Below the pieces are notes generated by a model that saw nothing but the letters and a program-made list of their open reading frames with translations, ran no database searches and was not told the origin of the DNA. Below, piece after piece: positions 50,348 to 62,572 of a DNA stretch of 64,000 nt. The stretch lies in contig CAJJDN010000048.1 in assembly GCA_905182985.1 (NCBI GenBank), positions 169,356-233,355 on the forward strand. The letters are read 5' to 3'. This stretch comes from Paramecium sonneborni (taxonomy: Eukaryota; Ciliophora; Oligohymenophorea; Peniculida; Parameciidae). The first letter of the stretch is position 1; each line of letters begins with the position of its first letter. Position numbers and translations under genes: made by a program.

Positions 50348-51440
50348 TATCATTCTATTAAATTATTGAAAATTCAACAAAAATTATTTTAATGGTTTTT
50401 TTACAAAAGTTTTAAATCAAAAATCAAATATGGAGAATATTAAGTATTAAAATTGTACATTTTAGACAAAAAATTTTTAGTCAAATAATGAATTCAATAA
50501 TAGTTTTAGAAAGAAGCATTATTATTAAAAGTATAATAAAATCAATGATAAAACTACTCCAAAAGGTACTGAAAATAGAAAAATAATATAAATAATATTA
50601 TTATTTTGCTTGAAAATTCTTCATATAAAGATTTACATTAAAAATAAATAATATAAACTAAAAAAGGAAATTAAATATAAAAATATTTAATAGAAAAAGA
50701 AAATAATAGGAATTAAATGAAAATAATGAATAATTAAAAGAATACAAAGAGATTTTGAATTATTTATATTTATTTGAGAGAATTTAAATTGGTTTTATTT
50801 TTTGTTCATTCATGATATTTGTAGAAGGAATTATTGGAAGAATATTAATAAAATTACGCTATTAAATAATTTTGTTATAAATATTTAATGATTAATAATA
50901 GATTAATATGGTTGAATCAAATGATAATATAAATATAAAGATAAAAATTAAAAAGAAATAATTATATAAAATTACATCTTATATTGATTAATCTGTAATA
51001 GTTTTTTTTCTTTATGGACTCAATTATTGGTTTAATTTATAGTATATATGTTGCGTAAATTATAAATTATTTTCTGTTAATCCATAAAGTAAAATTATTA
51101 TTTCTTCTTTATTTACATTTAATCAAAAGATGATCCCACTTGAGATTAAATTATTAATATATCTTCTAAGAGAGAAGTTTCAGTGATAAAAAGTCTCTTT
51201 AATGAATATTGCTTTAAGAATAATTTATGATATTAAGTTACATATTTAGATGATAATAACAAAACTAAATGGTTTTATAATAATTGGAAGATGGAAATTT
51301 AAAAAGAAGGAAGAGATATTTAAGATTAAAAATGAATTGAAATAAATATTTGAAAAAATCTAATATTCATTCAATGATGGCATTTAATAATTGACTATTA
51401 AGAAAAAGTATTTGAAACAAGGACAATGTAAGAGAGTAGA
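50348..51440. repeat. Left copy of 1093-nt exact direct repeat
   Basis: Starts TATCATTCTATTAAATTATTG and ends AGAGAGTAGA at the N at 51441; repeated at 51442-52534. Third instance of the repeat-N-repeat pattern. Confidence 0.95.
50716..51186 (+). CDS. Possible hypothetical gene, structure unresolved
   Basis: One frame is open for 156 codons with protein-like text (NENNEQLKEYKEILNYLYLF, then IDQSVIVFFLYGLNYWF). A separate frame upstream starts MENIKYQNCTFQTKNFQSNN at 50430. A single small gene with several introns would explain both, but I could not find a splice chain joining them. An exact copy lies at 51810-52280 in the right repeat. Low confidence that it is coding. Confidence 0.3.
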
Positions 51441-51441
51441 N

Positions 51442-52534
51442 TATCATTCTATTAAATTATTGAAAATTCAACAAAAATTATTTTAATGGTTTTTTTACAA
51501 AAGTTTTAAATCAAAAATCAAATATGGAGAATATTAAGTATTAAAATTGTACATTTTAGACAAAAAATTTTTAGTCAAATAATGAATTCAATAATAGTTT
51601 TAGAAAGAAGCATTATTATTAAAAGTATAATAAAATCAATGATAAAACTACTCCAAAAGGTACTGAAAATAGAAAAATAATATAAATAATATTATTATTT
51701 TGCTTGAAAATTCTTCATATAAAGATTTACATTAAAAATAAATAATATAAACTAAAAAAGGAAATTAAATATAAAAATATTTAATAGAAAAAGAAAATAA
51801 TAGGAATTAAATGAAAATAATGAATAATTAAAAGAATACAAAGAGATTTTGAATTATTTATATTTATTTGAGAGAATTTAAATTGGTTTTATTTTTTGTT
51901 CATTCATGATATTTGTAGAAGGAATTATTGGAAGAATATTAATAAAATTACGCTATTAAATAATTTTGTTATAAATATTTAATGATTAATAATAGATTAA
52001 TATGGTTGAATCAAATGATAATATAAATATAAAGATAAAAATTAAAAAGAAATAATTATATAAAATTACATCTTATATTGATTAATCTGTAATAGTTTTT
52101 TTTCTTTATGGACTCAATTATTGGTTTAATTTATAGTATATATGTTGCGTAAATTATAAATTATTTTCTGTTAATCCATAAAGTAAAATTATTATTTCTT
52201 CTTTATTTACATTTAATCAAAAGATGATCCCACTTGAGATTAAATTATTAATATATCTTCTAAGAGAGAAGTTTCAGTGATAAAAAGTCTCTTTAATGAA
52301 TATTGCTTTAAGAATAATTTATGATATTAAGTTACATATTTAGATGATAATAACAAAACTAAATGGTTTTATAATAATTGGAAGATGGAAATTTAAAAAG
52401 AAGGAAGAGATATTTAAGATTAAAAATGAATTGAAATAAATATTTGAAAAAATCTAATATTCATTCAATGATGGCATTTAATAATTGACTATTAAGAAAA
52501 AGTATTTGAAACAAGGACAATGTAAGAGAGTAGA
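51442..52534. repeat. Right copy of 1093-nt exact direct repeat
   Basis: Exact second copy, continuing into unique sequence (TTATGAATAGGCC) at 52535. Confidence 0.95.
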
Positions 52535-52761
52535 TTATGAATAGGCCATCAAATATATAGAAATAAGTCTAACTCCCTGATAATTGGAGTATATTTATTT
52601 CCTAATTTATACATTTTATCAGGATTTATCCATAATCTAATATCAAAATAGGATGATTTATTTTAATAAATCTAAATGATTGATTTTTTGAATTGTTTAA
52701 AATAACATATTTGTGTTTATTCAAATTCATCTTGTCCAGTTTCTATTTTAATTTTATTGAA

Positions 52762-53500
52762 TCAATACCTTTTTTTAATAGGTCTCTTAGTAATGTTCAA
52801 TACACCTCTATTTCTATTGTTTTCAGTTTGTTAGGTATCGCTAACAAAGGTTGCAGATATTACTTTTTCCTAAAAAATATAAAATATAAATTACATTGTT
52901 ATTTTCTCCAATAATTTAAACAGTAACACCATCTAGCTTTTCGACACATGCTTTAGCATCTTCTACTCTTGTAAACCTAACTAAACCAATTCCTTCTGGC
53001 TGGTCAAATGTTAATATTTCATATTACCTTCACTTATCCAAAATTATCTCTATCTAATTTGCACATATTCATTGGACCAAAATCTTTACAAGCTTCCTAA
53101 ATTAGTAAATTTATTATAATACTTATAAACCTGCTTCTGTCATTTTTGGATCCAATCCTTATATGATGACATTTGGTTAGATATTTCTAGGGACTTTAGG
53201 TCTTTAATTAAATTTTCTTTATTATTATTATTATTGTCTTCTCTTTTTACCAGTTGCCACTATTCTATTCTCAGATTGAAATGGACGCTATTATTGTTAT
53301 AATAAATTATCTACATTTTATCTTTATTAATCTTTAAATCTCCATTACTTTCTTTATTTTTTGAATGGTTAATTATCCCTTTAGATTCTTCTATTTCTAT
53401 TTCTATCATTTTTGTTTTATCTAATATTTTATTTTCCTCTTTAATTATTTTTATTGCCTTATGGCTTCTTTTCAAGATTCACAAATTCAAACTAATCCAT
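52762..53500 (-). CDS. RRM-domain RNA-binding protein
   Basis: 219 residues, introns of 26, 28 and 25 nt. The first half is basic and Q/R-rich (MDQFEFVNLEKKPQGNKNNQ, then KKRRQQQQQQRKFNQRPKVP). One RRM follows: strand 1 / RNP2 is NVIIQGLD, helix 1 TEAGLQEACKDFG, RNP1-like EGIGLVRFTRVEDAKACVEK, ending KLDGVTV. The tail is NRGVLNITKRPIKKRY. RNP1 has a lysine/aromatic-poor form (GIGLVRF), still typical of the fold. Role in mRNA processing or export is inferred from the domain; no closer assignment. Confidence 0.88.
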
Positions 53501-53682
53501 TATTTTATTTATTAAATATATCAATCTCATTTTATCGATTTAAATATCAAAGAAATGAGATTGAAACAAGTTTCATTTCTAAATATTTATATAAAATCGC
53601 TTGTTCTAAATACTAACATCAAATTATTATAAAAGAATCTTCATGTAATAGTATATCTTATGAAAATAAAAAATATATATTA

Positions 53683-55576
53683 ATGAAATTCAAATTACAA
53701 AATTGGTTTTCAAACAAAGAATAAAAATATCTTTTAAGTGTCTTAGGGATATTTGCACTATATGGTTTGGCAAACTTTTCTAGTAGATATAGAATTTAGA
53801 GAAAATACAATAAATTATGTGAATAGAAAAGAAATGAACTCAAATGTTCAATTTAAGAATTTCGATAATCGAATAATTTATAAACAGGTTTAAGTGGAGA
53901 GTTTGAGAAATAAATATTAGATTTTACAATAAGTGAAATAAAGAAAGTTTTGTTTGAAAAAAGAGTAACAGTGAAACAAGTGTTATTAGTATTTATAAAT
54001 AGAACATTATCTGTAGGTACATCAGAAAACTTGAATCTAATAACAGATATAAACTTTGTTGAAGCATTGTAAGAAGCAGAGTAAGTTTTTAGAGTAAATT
54101 AGTTAGGAAATAAGATTAAGAAATTTCTTAGGATCCTTAAATAATCTATAAATATGATCTTTTTGGAATACCTGTTTCAGTTAAAGACACTTATCTTCAT
54201 AAAGGATTTGACAATACTTATGGATTAGCTTCTAGATTATTTAAACCAGCAGAATATGATGGGATTTAGGTAGCTTTAATAAAGAAAGCAAGAGGTATAA
54301 TATTTGTAAGAAGTAATTTACCTTAATTGGCAATGACTTTTGAATCAACAAATAGAATATTTGGAAGATCTTTAAATCCTTGGAATAAAGATAGAGCAGT
54401 AGGTGGATCTTCAGGAGGAGAAGCTGCTTTATAAGCTGCAAGATGTAGTGTAATAGGTATAGGATCTGATATTGGTGGAAGTATAAGAATACCTGCTGCA
54501 TTTTGTGGAGTTTATGGTATTAAACCAGGAATGGGTAGATAAACAGAAGTAGGTGAAGGAATTATAGAAAAAGCAGCTAGTGGAATGGTTAATATTAAAC
54601 CATCTAAAGGTCCATTAGGTAGAAGTGTAGATGATCTAATTGTGATGTTAAGAGTTTTATTTAATTCTAACAATTATTACTAATTACCATATTCAATTTA
54701 AGATCCTTATTGGTAACCGAAAGATCTTGATTTTACTGAAAATGATAAAAAACATAAATTAAAAATAGGTTATATTGAATAATTTAATGATTTATTACCT
54801 CCAAATTGTATGAAAAGAGCTGTTTTAGAAGCTTGTTAAGCTTTAAGTACTAAAGGACATGAAATTGTTAAAATTAACTTAGATTAAGAACTAGAACATG
54901 AATTAGCTGTTGCATTTCCAAGATTAGTAGCAGCAGAAGGAGGATTTAAATCATTTGAAGATAATTTATAAGGTGAAAAAATTATTGAAGAATATGAATT
55001 AATGGAAAAAGGAACTTAAACTCCATTATTCATTTAAAATTATATCTTAGCACCATTATTCAAAATATTTGGGTAAAAAACATTATATGTAATGAGTAAA
55101 TAAACTCATGGTTTAGATGTTTATTAATTTTTAGTAAATTCAGGAAAATAAAAAAGGATGAATTTTTAATTTTTATAATATTTGAAATAACATGAAATTG
55201 ATGCTGTAATTGTACCTGGATTTGGATGTCCAGCAGTTAAACATGGCGCATCAAAAGTCTTACCTTTAGCAGCGTATGATTTAATATATATATTTTTAAT
55301 AGTTTATATACATGGATGTGGAATACTGTTGATATTCCAGCTGGAAGTATGCCAATTACAAGAGTATAAGATGGAGATGATTTAAAAATTGAAGGAAAAG
55401 AAAGAACTATTGATTTAGTGTATATTATGATGAATCAAAATATGTAAAATGCTTAGGGATTACCAGTTAATGTTCAAATTATTTCATATCCTAAACATGA
55501 AGAAATGGTACTTAGAGTAATGAAAGAAATAGAAGGAGTTGTTAAATTTAATGAAAAACATCCTTATCCATATTGA
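53683..55576 (+). CDS. Amidase-signature hydrolase (FAAH-like)
   Basis: 612 residues, introns of 26 and 29 nt. An N-terminal hydrophobic anchor ([17 protein letters not shown], residues 18-34) matches membrane-bound fatty acid amide hydrolases. The Ser-cisSer-Lys triad is complete: Lys in [14 protein letters not shown], cis-Ser in [12 protein letters not shown], nucleophile in [14 protein letters not shown]. Downstream, [12 protein letters not shown] and the [19 protein letters not shown] segment is the family's membrane-access part; intron 2 precedes it. Ends KHPYPY. Likely hydrolyses fatty-acid amides or similar; substrate not provable here. Confidence 0.95.
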
Positions 55577-55601
55577 TAAATAATAATAATGGTTATTAAT
55601 T

Positions 55602-56059
55602 TCATTATTACTTTTGCTTTTCAATCTTCCATCTTTCAAGATTTTCTTTATTGAATTTTGGATCTACTTTTGCCTTTTCTGCTATTTAATCTTCTCTTTC
55701 AATAATAAAATTTGCACCATTATAAATAATAGTGAAGAATATAGCAGATAAAAAATAAGGAATGATTGCAAATTAAGTATCTGGTGATCTACGTATCCAC
55801 CATCTATATATAGGTTCAAGAAATTTAATTCTATAAACTCTACTAAAAAGATATAGTAATATACAATTTACTCTCTCTTTTAGTATTCTCTAGGTACTTT
55901 TCTGATTCTACTATCTCTGTCAATATAATATAAATATTTATCATCTTCAAAGTATCCTTCTTTCATTAAAATTGGTCTTAGACCTTCTTTTACTTATTCA
56001 TCAGTTAATATTTTTTTTTAACTAAACTATCTTAGACAGATCCTTTAAAATTTTAACAT
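55602..56059 (-). CDS. Small single-span protein, 142 aa
   Basis: MLKFQRICLRQFSQKKILTD to KIEKQKQQ, one 29-nt intron. The N-terminal 15 residues are basic and amphipathic, like a mitochondrial presequence. A YYIDRDSRIRKVPREYQ part, then IYRWWIRRSP before one membrane span (FAIIPYFLSAIFFTIIYNGA), and a charged C-terminal helix follow. This layout fits a small respiratory-complex accessory subunit, but I cannot name it. It ends 25 nt beyond the stop of the amidase gene, and its start lies 28 nt from the Deltex start. Confidence 0.75.
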
Positions 56060-56087
56060 TAATAATATTAATTATAATAAAAATAAA
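56060..56087. promoter_or_regulatory. 28-nt bidirectional intergenic segment
   Basis: Divergent start codons at 56059 (minus) and 56088 (plus) leave 28 nt, all A/T. Transcription starts must lie within or overlap the facing genes' leaders. Confidence 0.7.
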
Positions 56088-56729
56088 ATGTTTTTAAATG
56101 GGCAATCTTTTGAATAATTGATATAAAGGATGCTGAATTTCGAAGATAAACTAAAATCTAAACCTGATATAGTGTTATCTAAATACTTTAAGATATAGAA
56201 GATTAATGATAAATCTAAATGTTCAATTTGTGGAAAGACTAATTCTAAATCAATCATTACTCCTTGCAATCATATATTTCATCCTAAATGTATAGTTGAG
56301 AAGATTAAAAACAAGTAATTGAAATGCTAAGATTGTGATAAAACTTATGGAAATCCTGCCTAACCACCTGGCACATTTATTTAAAAACTAATAGACTAAT
56401 CTTGTTAAGGGTATGATAAGATTTAGACAATAGAAATTGTTTATGACATACCCAATGGATTGTAAAATGGAATTCATTATCGAGGTACTAAATAAATTTG
56501 TTATATACCAAATACTAAAGAAGGACAAGAATTGGCTGATTTATTAAAAAAAGCATTTGACAAAGGCTTAGTTTTTACTATCGCAAGATCATTGAAGGAT
56601 GGTCATAAATATCAAGTCTAATTTAATGATTTACATCATAAAACTAGTTTAAATGGAGGCAAATACGGATATCCTGATGCTACTTATATTGATAGAATGA
56701 TATCAGAATTAAAACAGAGATTAAACTGA
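56088..56729 (+). CDS. Minimal Deltex-family E3 ubiquitin ligase (RING-DTC)
   Basis: 213 residues, no intron. Residues 50-95 are a C3HC4-type RING (CSICGKTNSKSIITPCNHIFH, CIVEK, CQDC). It passes directly into the Deltex C-terminal domain: YGNPAQPPGTF, IEIVYDIPNGLQNGIHYRGT, CYIPNTKEGQELADLLKKAF, LVFTIARSLKDG, NDLHHKTSLNGG, YGYPDATYIDRMISELK. That domain binds ADP-ribose/NAD-type ligands in animal DTX proteins, and the histidine-bearing HHKT pocket and Y-G-Y-P are present. WWE or other N-terminal modules are missing, so it is close to the catalytic core alone. Confidence 0.95.
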
Positions 56730-57316
56730 AAATATAATAATTGATAAATATTAATTGTTATAATCTCTTCTCATTTTAAATAAACATTTATCTAAAACTA
56801 TAATAATACATAATGTTTTACATTATCTCTTTTAATGAAATGTAGAAGTTGATTTTGCTAATTATTGTATACTTATATTTTTTATAATTTATTAATTTCT
56901 TAGGCTTCATTATCCATATTTATTACCATAGTAATTTATTATTTTATATAGTTGAGTCACTCTATTTTATTCAATAGGTCAACAATATAAAATATAAATA
57001 TAAAAAAAGTTATCAAACTCATGATTCTGAAATTATCTATTTATAAGATTGTTCTTCAATATGTAATAAAATCTCTAATGTTTGTTTGACTATAATTTTA
57101 AAAGATATAATAAAGTAATTGTAAATACAATTAATAAAATTTTATCTACTTTAAATTTAATAAAGAGGTAGAAAATATGTTAGATAAAATTGATAATTTA
57201 TTATAAACTTACATAAGAAATAAAAAAAATTCTGATATATAAGTTATCGAATAATATAATTATAAAGAATATATAAAAAAATATATTTCTCAAAAAATAA
57301 AAATAATAAAAATAAA
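56730..57316. other. 587-nt AT-rich gap
   Basis: A 48-codon minus-strand frame (MDNEAQEINKLQKIQVYNNQ) is the only candidate; too short to assert. Otherwise A/T runs. Confidence 0.4.
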
Positions 57317-58579
57317 ATGGAATCGTTGAATGAATATGTATTATAATTTATTGATTAATAACGATGCCACCGCCATCCATTGGAGAAGGCAAAAATGATT
57401 AAATTGAAATGTAATTTCCGTGATTCATTCATTTGCACATAATGTATAGAGATGGATAGTCAACTTTAAATGATGTCTATGAAGAGAGCTTCAGATTTAT
57501 TGACAAATTTTATAATGTTTGAATGGAAATAACCTTAATAAAAAACACAGTCAATAAAAGATAAATTACTATAATTTTCAGATATGTTCAATAATCTGTT
57601 ATAATAAATGGAAAGTCAAATAAACGAACGAGAATAAAAAACATAGAATTTATAAAAGAATTATTATTAGAAGTTAAACGAAATTGAAAGAATAATAAGA
57701 CATCTTACTACAGATGCCAAGGTTGATACAAAAATAAAAGATGTAAATTAAATGGAAAGATAAACATAATTATCTGATAACCTAAAATCTTCTCTACTTT
57801 TATTATTGTAAAATGATGAATTACTATTAACATGTAATTAAAAAGAACGCAAAAACTTTAATTAAAAATTAGATAAGAGACTTGTAATTTTAGATGAAAC
57901 ACTTTAAGATATGATATCTTAAATACAATAATAAATGGATGAATACAATTAAAATATGTAAAATATATCAATGTCCCGTAAATTATCAAATGCTGAACCT
58001 TTTATGGGTACTTAATCAATTTTAGCTTCTCCAACGATGAATATAAGTCCAAGTTAAAAATAATTATTTTTATCTACTTTCAGTAGTTAACTATCAAAAA
58101 CATTTCTCAATCCATTTACATTTAAATAAGTTCATTCTTAATTTAAATTAATAAGTCCTACAAGATTACTTGTACCACCAAATTAAGGGAATAAAACAAA
58201 TAAAACAAGATTAGCTTTAATAGGACCTCGTTTATAAGAGGGACCTCTTAAACCACCAAAATCAATAACTTTTAGTATCTAATAATAAATATTACAAACA
58301 TTTTAAATAGGAGTTTGTGAAACAGGATCTGTTGAATTAGATCCTTAAAAACCTCATAAATTATTTTTAGCTTCCAAATTCCCTTTTCTCAACAGAGGTG
58401 ATTAATTAACTCTAACTGTTAATCCTGCAACTGGTTTAATTTAACTAGTAAAAAATAAAGCTTATAATCAACCTATTTAAGCAGAATTGTAAATTGATTG
58501 TTGGACTAATATGGTATTTGTTGTTGCATCATAAGATTGTGGAGGTTCAGGAGAGATACATATTATTTATGATGAATGA
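57317..58579 (+). CDS. B-box / coiled-coil protein with SPRY-like end (TRIM-like, no RING)
   Basis: 420 residues, single exon. Residues 17-45 form a B-box-like zinc site (C-H-R-H...C...C-x2-C: CHRHPLEKAKMIKLKCNF, CTQC). A coiled coil follows (about 70-210, LLQQMESQINEREQKTQNLQ) and then an S/T/P-rich linker. The C-terminal 130 residues look like a beta-sandwich with QTFQIGVCETGSVEL, GDQLTLTVNPATGLIQLVKN and TNMVFVVASQDCGG, which resembles the SPRY/B30.2 strand pattern. There is no RING, so it is unlikely to be a ligase by itself. The SPRY assignment is a pattern-level guess. Confidence 0.8.
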
Positions 58580-58667
58580 GAGAATCTAAATATATATATA
58601 TTTATATATTTTTAAAAATAAAAAGATCGTTAAGGGAAACCTTAAATAATATTAATAAATAAATTTA

Positions 58668-61029
58668 ATGTCATAAATCAATTTTGAGAATGAAGGTTAT
58701 GAATATTAACCATCTGAACATTCAGAGAAAGATCAACCAACACCTACTAAACCTAATCAATAATAACTCTAATAGTAATAACAAAGATTTACTTAAGAAT
58801 CTCTTGTTTATAGTGCATGTAAAAATAAATTCAAATCTTATTTAGCATCTTAAGATACAAACCGTATCTTTCAATCTGTAAATTCTCCTAATTTCTAAAA
58901 AGGACCATTAATATTAGTTAATAATGAACAAGATTAATAATAAAATTAAGTACTTCAACCAAAATAGTAAGTTAGTAATTAAAATATGCCAAAAGTTATT
59001 TAGATTATTAGACCAGATAGTTCAAAGAAATTATCATAATAACCTTCAAGTCCTATTAAAACACCAGTATAAGAATCTAAATTGCCTTAATTTGTATAAT
59101 AATCTCAATAATCTTAATTGTCTTAACTTTCATAGTAACAATAACGCTAGTAATAATAATCTTAATAATTATCTTAAAATACTACTGTTCCTGAGTTAGA
59201 ATAATAACTCATGTAAGAAAGATTAAATTCTGAATAATTAAGAATTTATAATCACATTATTAAAATGGAATTAGAAAAAAAATTGTATAATCAAGGAGTA
59301 TTCATAACTAATTCTAAAAATAAGAAAAAAAATGAGAATGCTATTGATATTTATTTAGAATTATAGCATAATAAAGTGTAAATGTAAACTATTTAAAATG
59401 AATTTAAATAAAGAGACTTAATTATTTCACATTTAGAAAATTAACTTAAATAATCTAATTAAATAAATGAGTTAATGAAAAAACATGAAAATGAATTATA
59501 ATAATAAAATGAAGAATTATCATAATCTATGTAGTAAACTATGAAAAATATTACTCATGCCAATTAGACAATTCAATAATAAGAATAAGAGAAAGATGCT
59601 TTAATAGATCACATAGAATAATAAAAGGAATAAATTGAATAATTACATTAATAAGTAGAAAGATTGAAATTTGAAAATTAAGAAAGAAAAAAATAATCTG
59701 AAACATCAAATGAATAAATTAAAAAAATGATACAAATTCAAGAAAAACTTGGTTAATTGGAAGAAGAGCTTTAATTAAAAAAGAATGAAGTTGTTTCAGC
59801 AGAGAATTCAAAAAAAGTAAAATTATAAATTATAATTTTAGCTACTATAAAAAAATATATCAGATAAACAAAAAGAAATTATGAATTTCTAATTATAATT
59901 AACTGAAACCAATAATAAATTATTAGAATGTGAATAAGCCAATAGAGAATTGAGTAGATAATTTAATTAAAGTGTTTATTAAATGTCTTAACTTAAAAAG
60001 TATAAATTAAAATAATTTAGATAAACTGAAGAATAATAGAGTAGAATAGAAAATTTAGAGTAATTAAATTATGAAATTGAAAGTAATATGACAAAAACAG
60101 GAAGATAAATTTGCGAAGCTGATAGAATGATGAATGAAAAAGAATAATTAATTAAAAAATAATAATAAGAACTAGAAAATATCTTAAAATAAAATGAAGA
60201 TATGTCAAAAGAATTTAATTAATTGATATAGGTACATTAGTAATTTGGATAATTGAATGAAAAACATTAATAATTTTAATAAAAATATGAATTACTACAA
60301 AAAGAATATCAATAAAGAAATAAAGAGTTTTAGGAGGCTTCTTAATAAATTGAATTCTTTTTACAAGAAATTTAATAGTTAAAATTAACAAATAATGAAC
60401 TGTAAAATGAAAGATAGTAAATACTTGAAGAGTTGGATATTTTATAATCAGTTAAATATGAATCAGAGAAAGTTATTTAGCAATTAAAATTTGATAACAA
60501 TGAATTATCATTGTTATTATAAGAAAGATAAGAATTAAGTGGTAAATATCATGCTTTGGAAATCAAATTCTAAGCAGACATAGAATATTATGAAAAGTAA
60601 TATTTATATAATATATCTAGAACAATAAAAGATATGAATGAAAAGTTAGAATTATCTTAAAATACATCACCAAATATTGTTTTGGAGGAAAAGAGACTAG
60701 TTGAATTGCATAAGTTATATGAAAAGCTTGATAGATTGTTATTTCATTTAACATAAAAAATTTCAAATGAAAAACCATCTTTTAAGGTTGATGTAGTAAT
60801 TTCTTAGTTATCTGGATCTATTGAATAAATTGAAAAGTATTTCAAATTATCAAGCAATCGATCCTAAAATGATAAATTTTAAAACTCTTAAGGATAAATG
60901 ATAAATGATCATAATAAAATAAGTACAAATAGACCTTCTGATGTGGATATATTAAAATGTAATGACAAAACAAATATAAAATAAATTTAAACTTAGCAAA
61001 CAGTTGCAAAAAGAAAATATTTTTTATGA
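58668..61029 (+). CDS. Long coiled-coil protein, about 778 aa
   Basis: One 25-nt intron (inside a run joined at NSKK). The first 190 residues are low-complexity with polyglutamine runs and SPIKTP-type proline sites (possible CDK-like S/T-P sites). From about residue 195 to the end it is almost continuous coiled coil rich in E, K, N and Q (LEEELQLKKNEVVSAENSKK, LEEKRLVELHKLYEKLDRLL). No head domain. Typical of ciliate basal-body, striated-fibre or trichocyst-associated proteins; nothing more specific is visible. Gln is overwhelmingly TAA/TAG. Confidence 0.87.
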
Positions 61030-61103
61030 ATTTTTAATTTTTATAAAAGAAATTTTATTAGAATTTAAACAGAATTTATAATCTTAACTTTCTATATGAA
61101 TTT

Positions 61104-62458
61104 TCATTAATAAAATTCAAATAATTCTTCAACATTATTGATACCATATTTATCAATAAGTTTTGCTTTTTCCATAATTTGCAATAATTAATGTCTTGCA
61201 TCAACTGGGAATACTATGCTAAATTCAACAACTCCATTCTTTACTCTAAATTTATCAAATATATTATACTCTAATTCATTATATTATAATAAATAAGATC
61301 TATTAGATGGAAGTTCATGGAAGAAATCATCTATTTTTACTTCATTAATTAGTTCAGGTTTATCAATATTGGCATAATTAATTAAAGATAATCTAGGTTC
61401 TACTCCGACTAGTCTAAATTACAAGACATATGTTGAATTCAATTAAAATTGATAAATATCCATAAATGTAACTGGTTCATCTCCAACATAATCATCTCTA
61501 ACCTAAAGATAAATCAATAATTTACTTTAGTTGGATTATAATCTGGTTCAGGTAACCAGTTTTAGCCATCATAATACGATCTTATATCAATCGTAAAAAT
61601 GGTTGGTTTAGCATTTCCATCATTATTGTTTTACCAAATAGCAATAAGATGAGGATGAATCCAATTTGTAACATTTATTAATGTATAAGAAATGGTATCT
61701 TTTATGTGAATGACATAAAATGCCTTTTCATGAAGATGTGGTTTGATTAAAAGCATTTCAGCTTGTCCAACTTCAAAATCTTATCCAAAAACAACAAAAG
61801 TTTCTTCATCAACTTGCCAATTCAACAATTCTGTTTATCCTGTCTTATTTGGATAGTTATATTCAATAACAGGATTGAGATCGAATACAGTGTCATGTGT
61901 ATATTTTAATGGTAGGATTCTAATAACAAAGTGACAGGCATTATTGTTAGAATATTATTTTTCTAAATCTTGAGTAACTAAGTATCGAATCTTTTCTGAT
62001 TCTTTATCTAAGATCATAATACGAAACTCTAAAATTAAATTGATTATTACTATCTGCCAATGTTTCTTTTTATTGTTTTTCACTATTTTGTTTGACAACA
62101 TTACTTGAGGCAAAAACAAATGAAGGATTTTCTCTGTGAGTTTTAAGATCAAGTAATTTAACTTTCATATCTTCAGGATCAAGAAAACTCAAGGTACTAA
62201 TTATTATTTTAAATTGTACTCTGGATATATTTGAATGAAATATTTGATATCATTAACAATTTATCCTTTGCCAATAATTTATTGTGATTCTATATCATAT
62301 ACTTCATATGAGCCCCCATCATAATAAATAAAAGCTTGATTTTCATTCAAAGGAATTATTTTATCTACATATTTGCATTATGTTTCAGTTTTAACTTTAA
62401 TAGATGATTAAAGAAGAATCTTAAGTCTTAAATCGTCTTTGTGCTCTTGTTGTTGCAT
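61104..62458 (-). CDS. Unrecognised protein, 428 aa, repeat-propeller-like
   Basis: MQQQEHKDDLRLKILLQSS to VEELFEFY, introns of 23, 22 and 23 nt; 429 codons. Alternating short strands with aspartate/glycine turns (AFIYYDGGSYEVYDIESQQI, ETFVVFGQDFEVGQAEMLLI, HLIAIWQNNNDGNAKPTIFT) suggest a beta-propeller or similar all-beta fold. No canonical WD dipeptides, membrane spans or zinc pairs. I do not recognise the family. Confidence 0.75.
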
Positions 62459-62572
62459 TTGAATTGAAATAATAAAAATTTTAATGAATAAACATAGATT
62501 TCTTAGTGATTAAAATGGCTCACTTATTGAGTTAATTAATCACATATTCTAAATAATATATAACATTAAGTT

